A DNA stretch of 64,000 bases from Streptomyces fructofermentans (lineage in GTDB: Bacteria; Actinomycetota; Actinomycetes; Streptomycetales; Streptomycetaceae), in assembly GCF_014651055.1 (NCBI RefSeq), contig NZ_BMWD01000009.1:105385-169384 (forward strand). Direction: 5' to 3'. The translations under genes and the position numbers were made by a program. This document shows, piece after piece, positions 63,912 through 64,000 of the stretch; position 1 is the first letter of the stretch, and each line of letters starts with the position of its first letter. The notes below the pieces were generated by a model, which ran no database searches, was not told the DNA's origin, and was given only the letters and a program-made list of their open reading frames with translations.

Positions 63912-64000
63912 GGCCCGCGCGCATGATGCCGAGGGCTTCCGGAGCTGTCGCGGGCCGCACGGCCCGGTCGGACGCCTGAGCCCGGACATGCCAGTGGGGG

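Overview
The window is a gene-dense, very GC-rich stretch of an actinobacterial chromosome. The gene content and arrangement point to Streptomyces: a his/trp biosynthesis block with a bifunctional PriA, gltBD beside a GH46 chitosanase, a four-gene run of ADP-ribosylglycohydrolases, a 24-residue bL37-like ribosomal protein, frequent GTG starts and 1-4 nt stop/start overlaps. I saw no rRNA or tRNA gene, no CRISPR array, and no transposase or integrase gene. Most long ORFs antisense to the listed genes are GC-bias shadows.

Left part (1-7.7 kb): the 5' part of pepN, a single-domain response regulator, an AroQ-type chorismate mutase, a GH35 beta-galactosidase, a GNAT acetyltransferase, a secreted trypsin-like protease with a strong terminator, a zinc metalloprotease with a C-terminal zinc ribbon, and an ankyrin-repeat protein followed by a 15-bp minisatellite.

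7.86-18.53 kb is the most notable block. It is a compact catabolic cluster whose members and order match the KstR2 regulon that degrades the last two steroid rings (the HIP pathway) in Mycobacterium and Rhodococcus: two SDRs, EchA20-like, IpdA, IpdB, IpdC, a FadA6-like thiolase, a KstR2-like TetR repressor, an IpdF-like SDR and two acyl-CoA dehydrogenases. It forms four transcription units fired from two divergent promoters, and each promoter region carries a 14-bp palindrome that fits the published KstR2 box with one symmetrical change or less. The FadD3 CoA ligase and the ring A/B genes are not in the window.

18.5-36.1 kb: a helical-repeat hypothetical with a small upstream partner, chitosanase, gltD and gltB (with a possible GlnR half-box upstream), a VIT/CCC1 transporter, four tandem ADP-ribosylglycohydrolase-family genes (the second looks catalytically degenerate and has a repeat-rich tail), and a CoA-transferase/CitE-like lyase pair.

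36.1-54.8 kb, mostly leftward, is the envelope and amino-acid block: lgt, a DsbA-like thiol oxidoreductase, trpA-trpB-trpM-trpC, three small membrane proteins, trpE-hisI, then (after a maleylpyruvate-isomerase-like protein, an MFS transporter and an ArsR-type regulator with a striking double palindrome) hisF-ridA-priA-hisH-small membrane protein-hisB-hisC-hisD, all overlapping or tightly spaced. PriA (HisA plus TrpF activity) explains the missing trpF and links the two pathways.

54.8-64 kb: a membrane protein with a probable beta-helix N-terminus, a hypothetical, a LON substrate-binding-domain protein, a YbaK deacylase, the bL37-like gene, a DUF2567-like membrane protein, an ABC exporter pair, a NYN-domain protein and a small hydrophilic protein.
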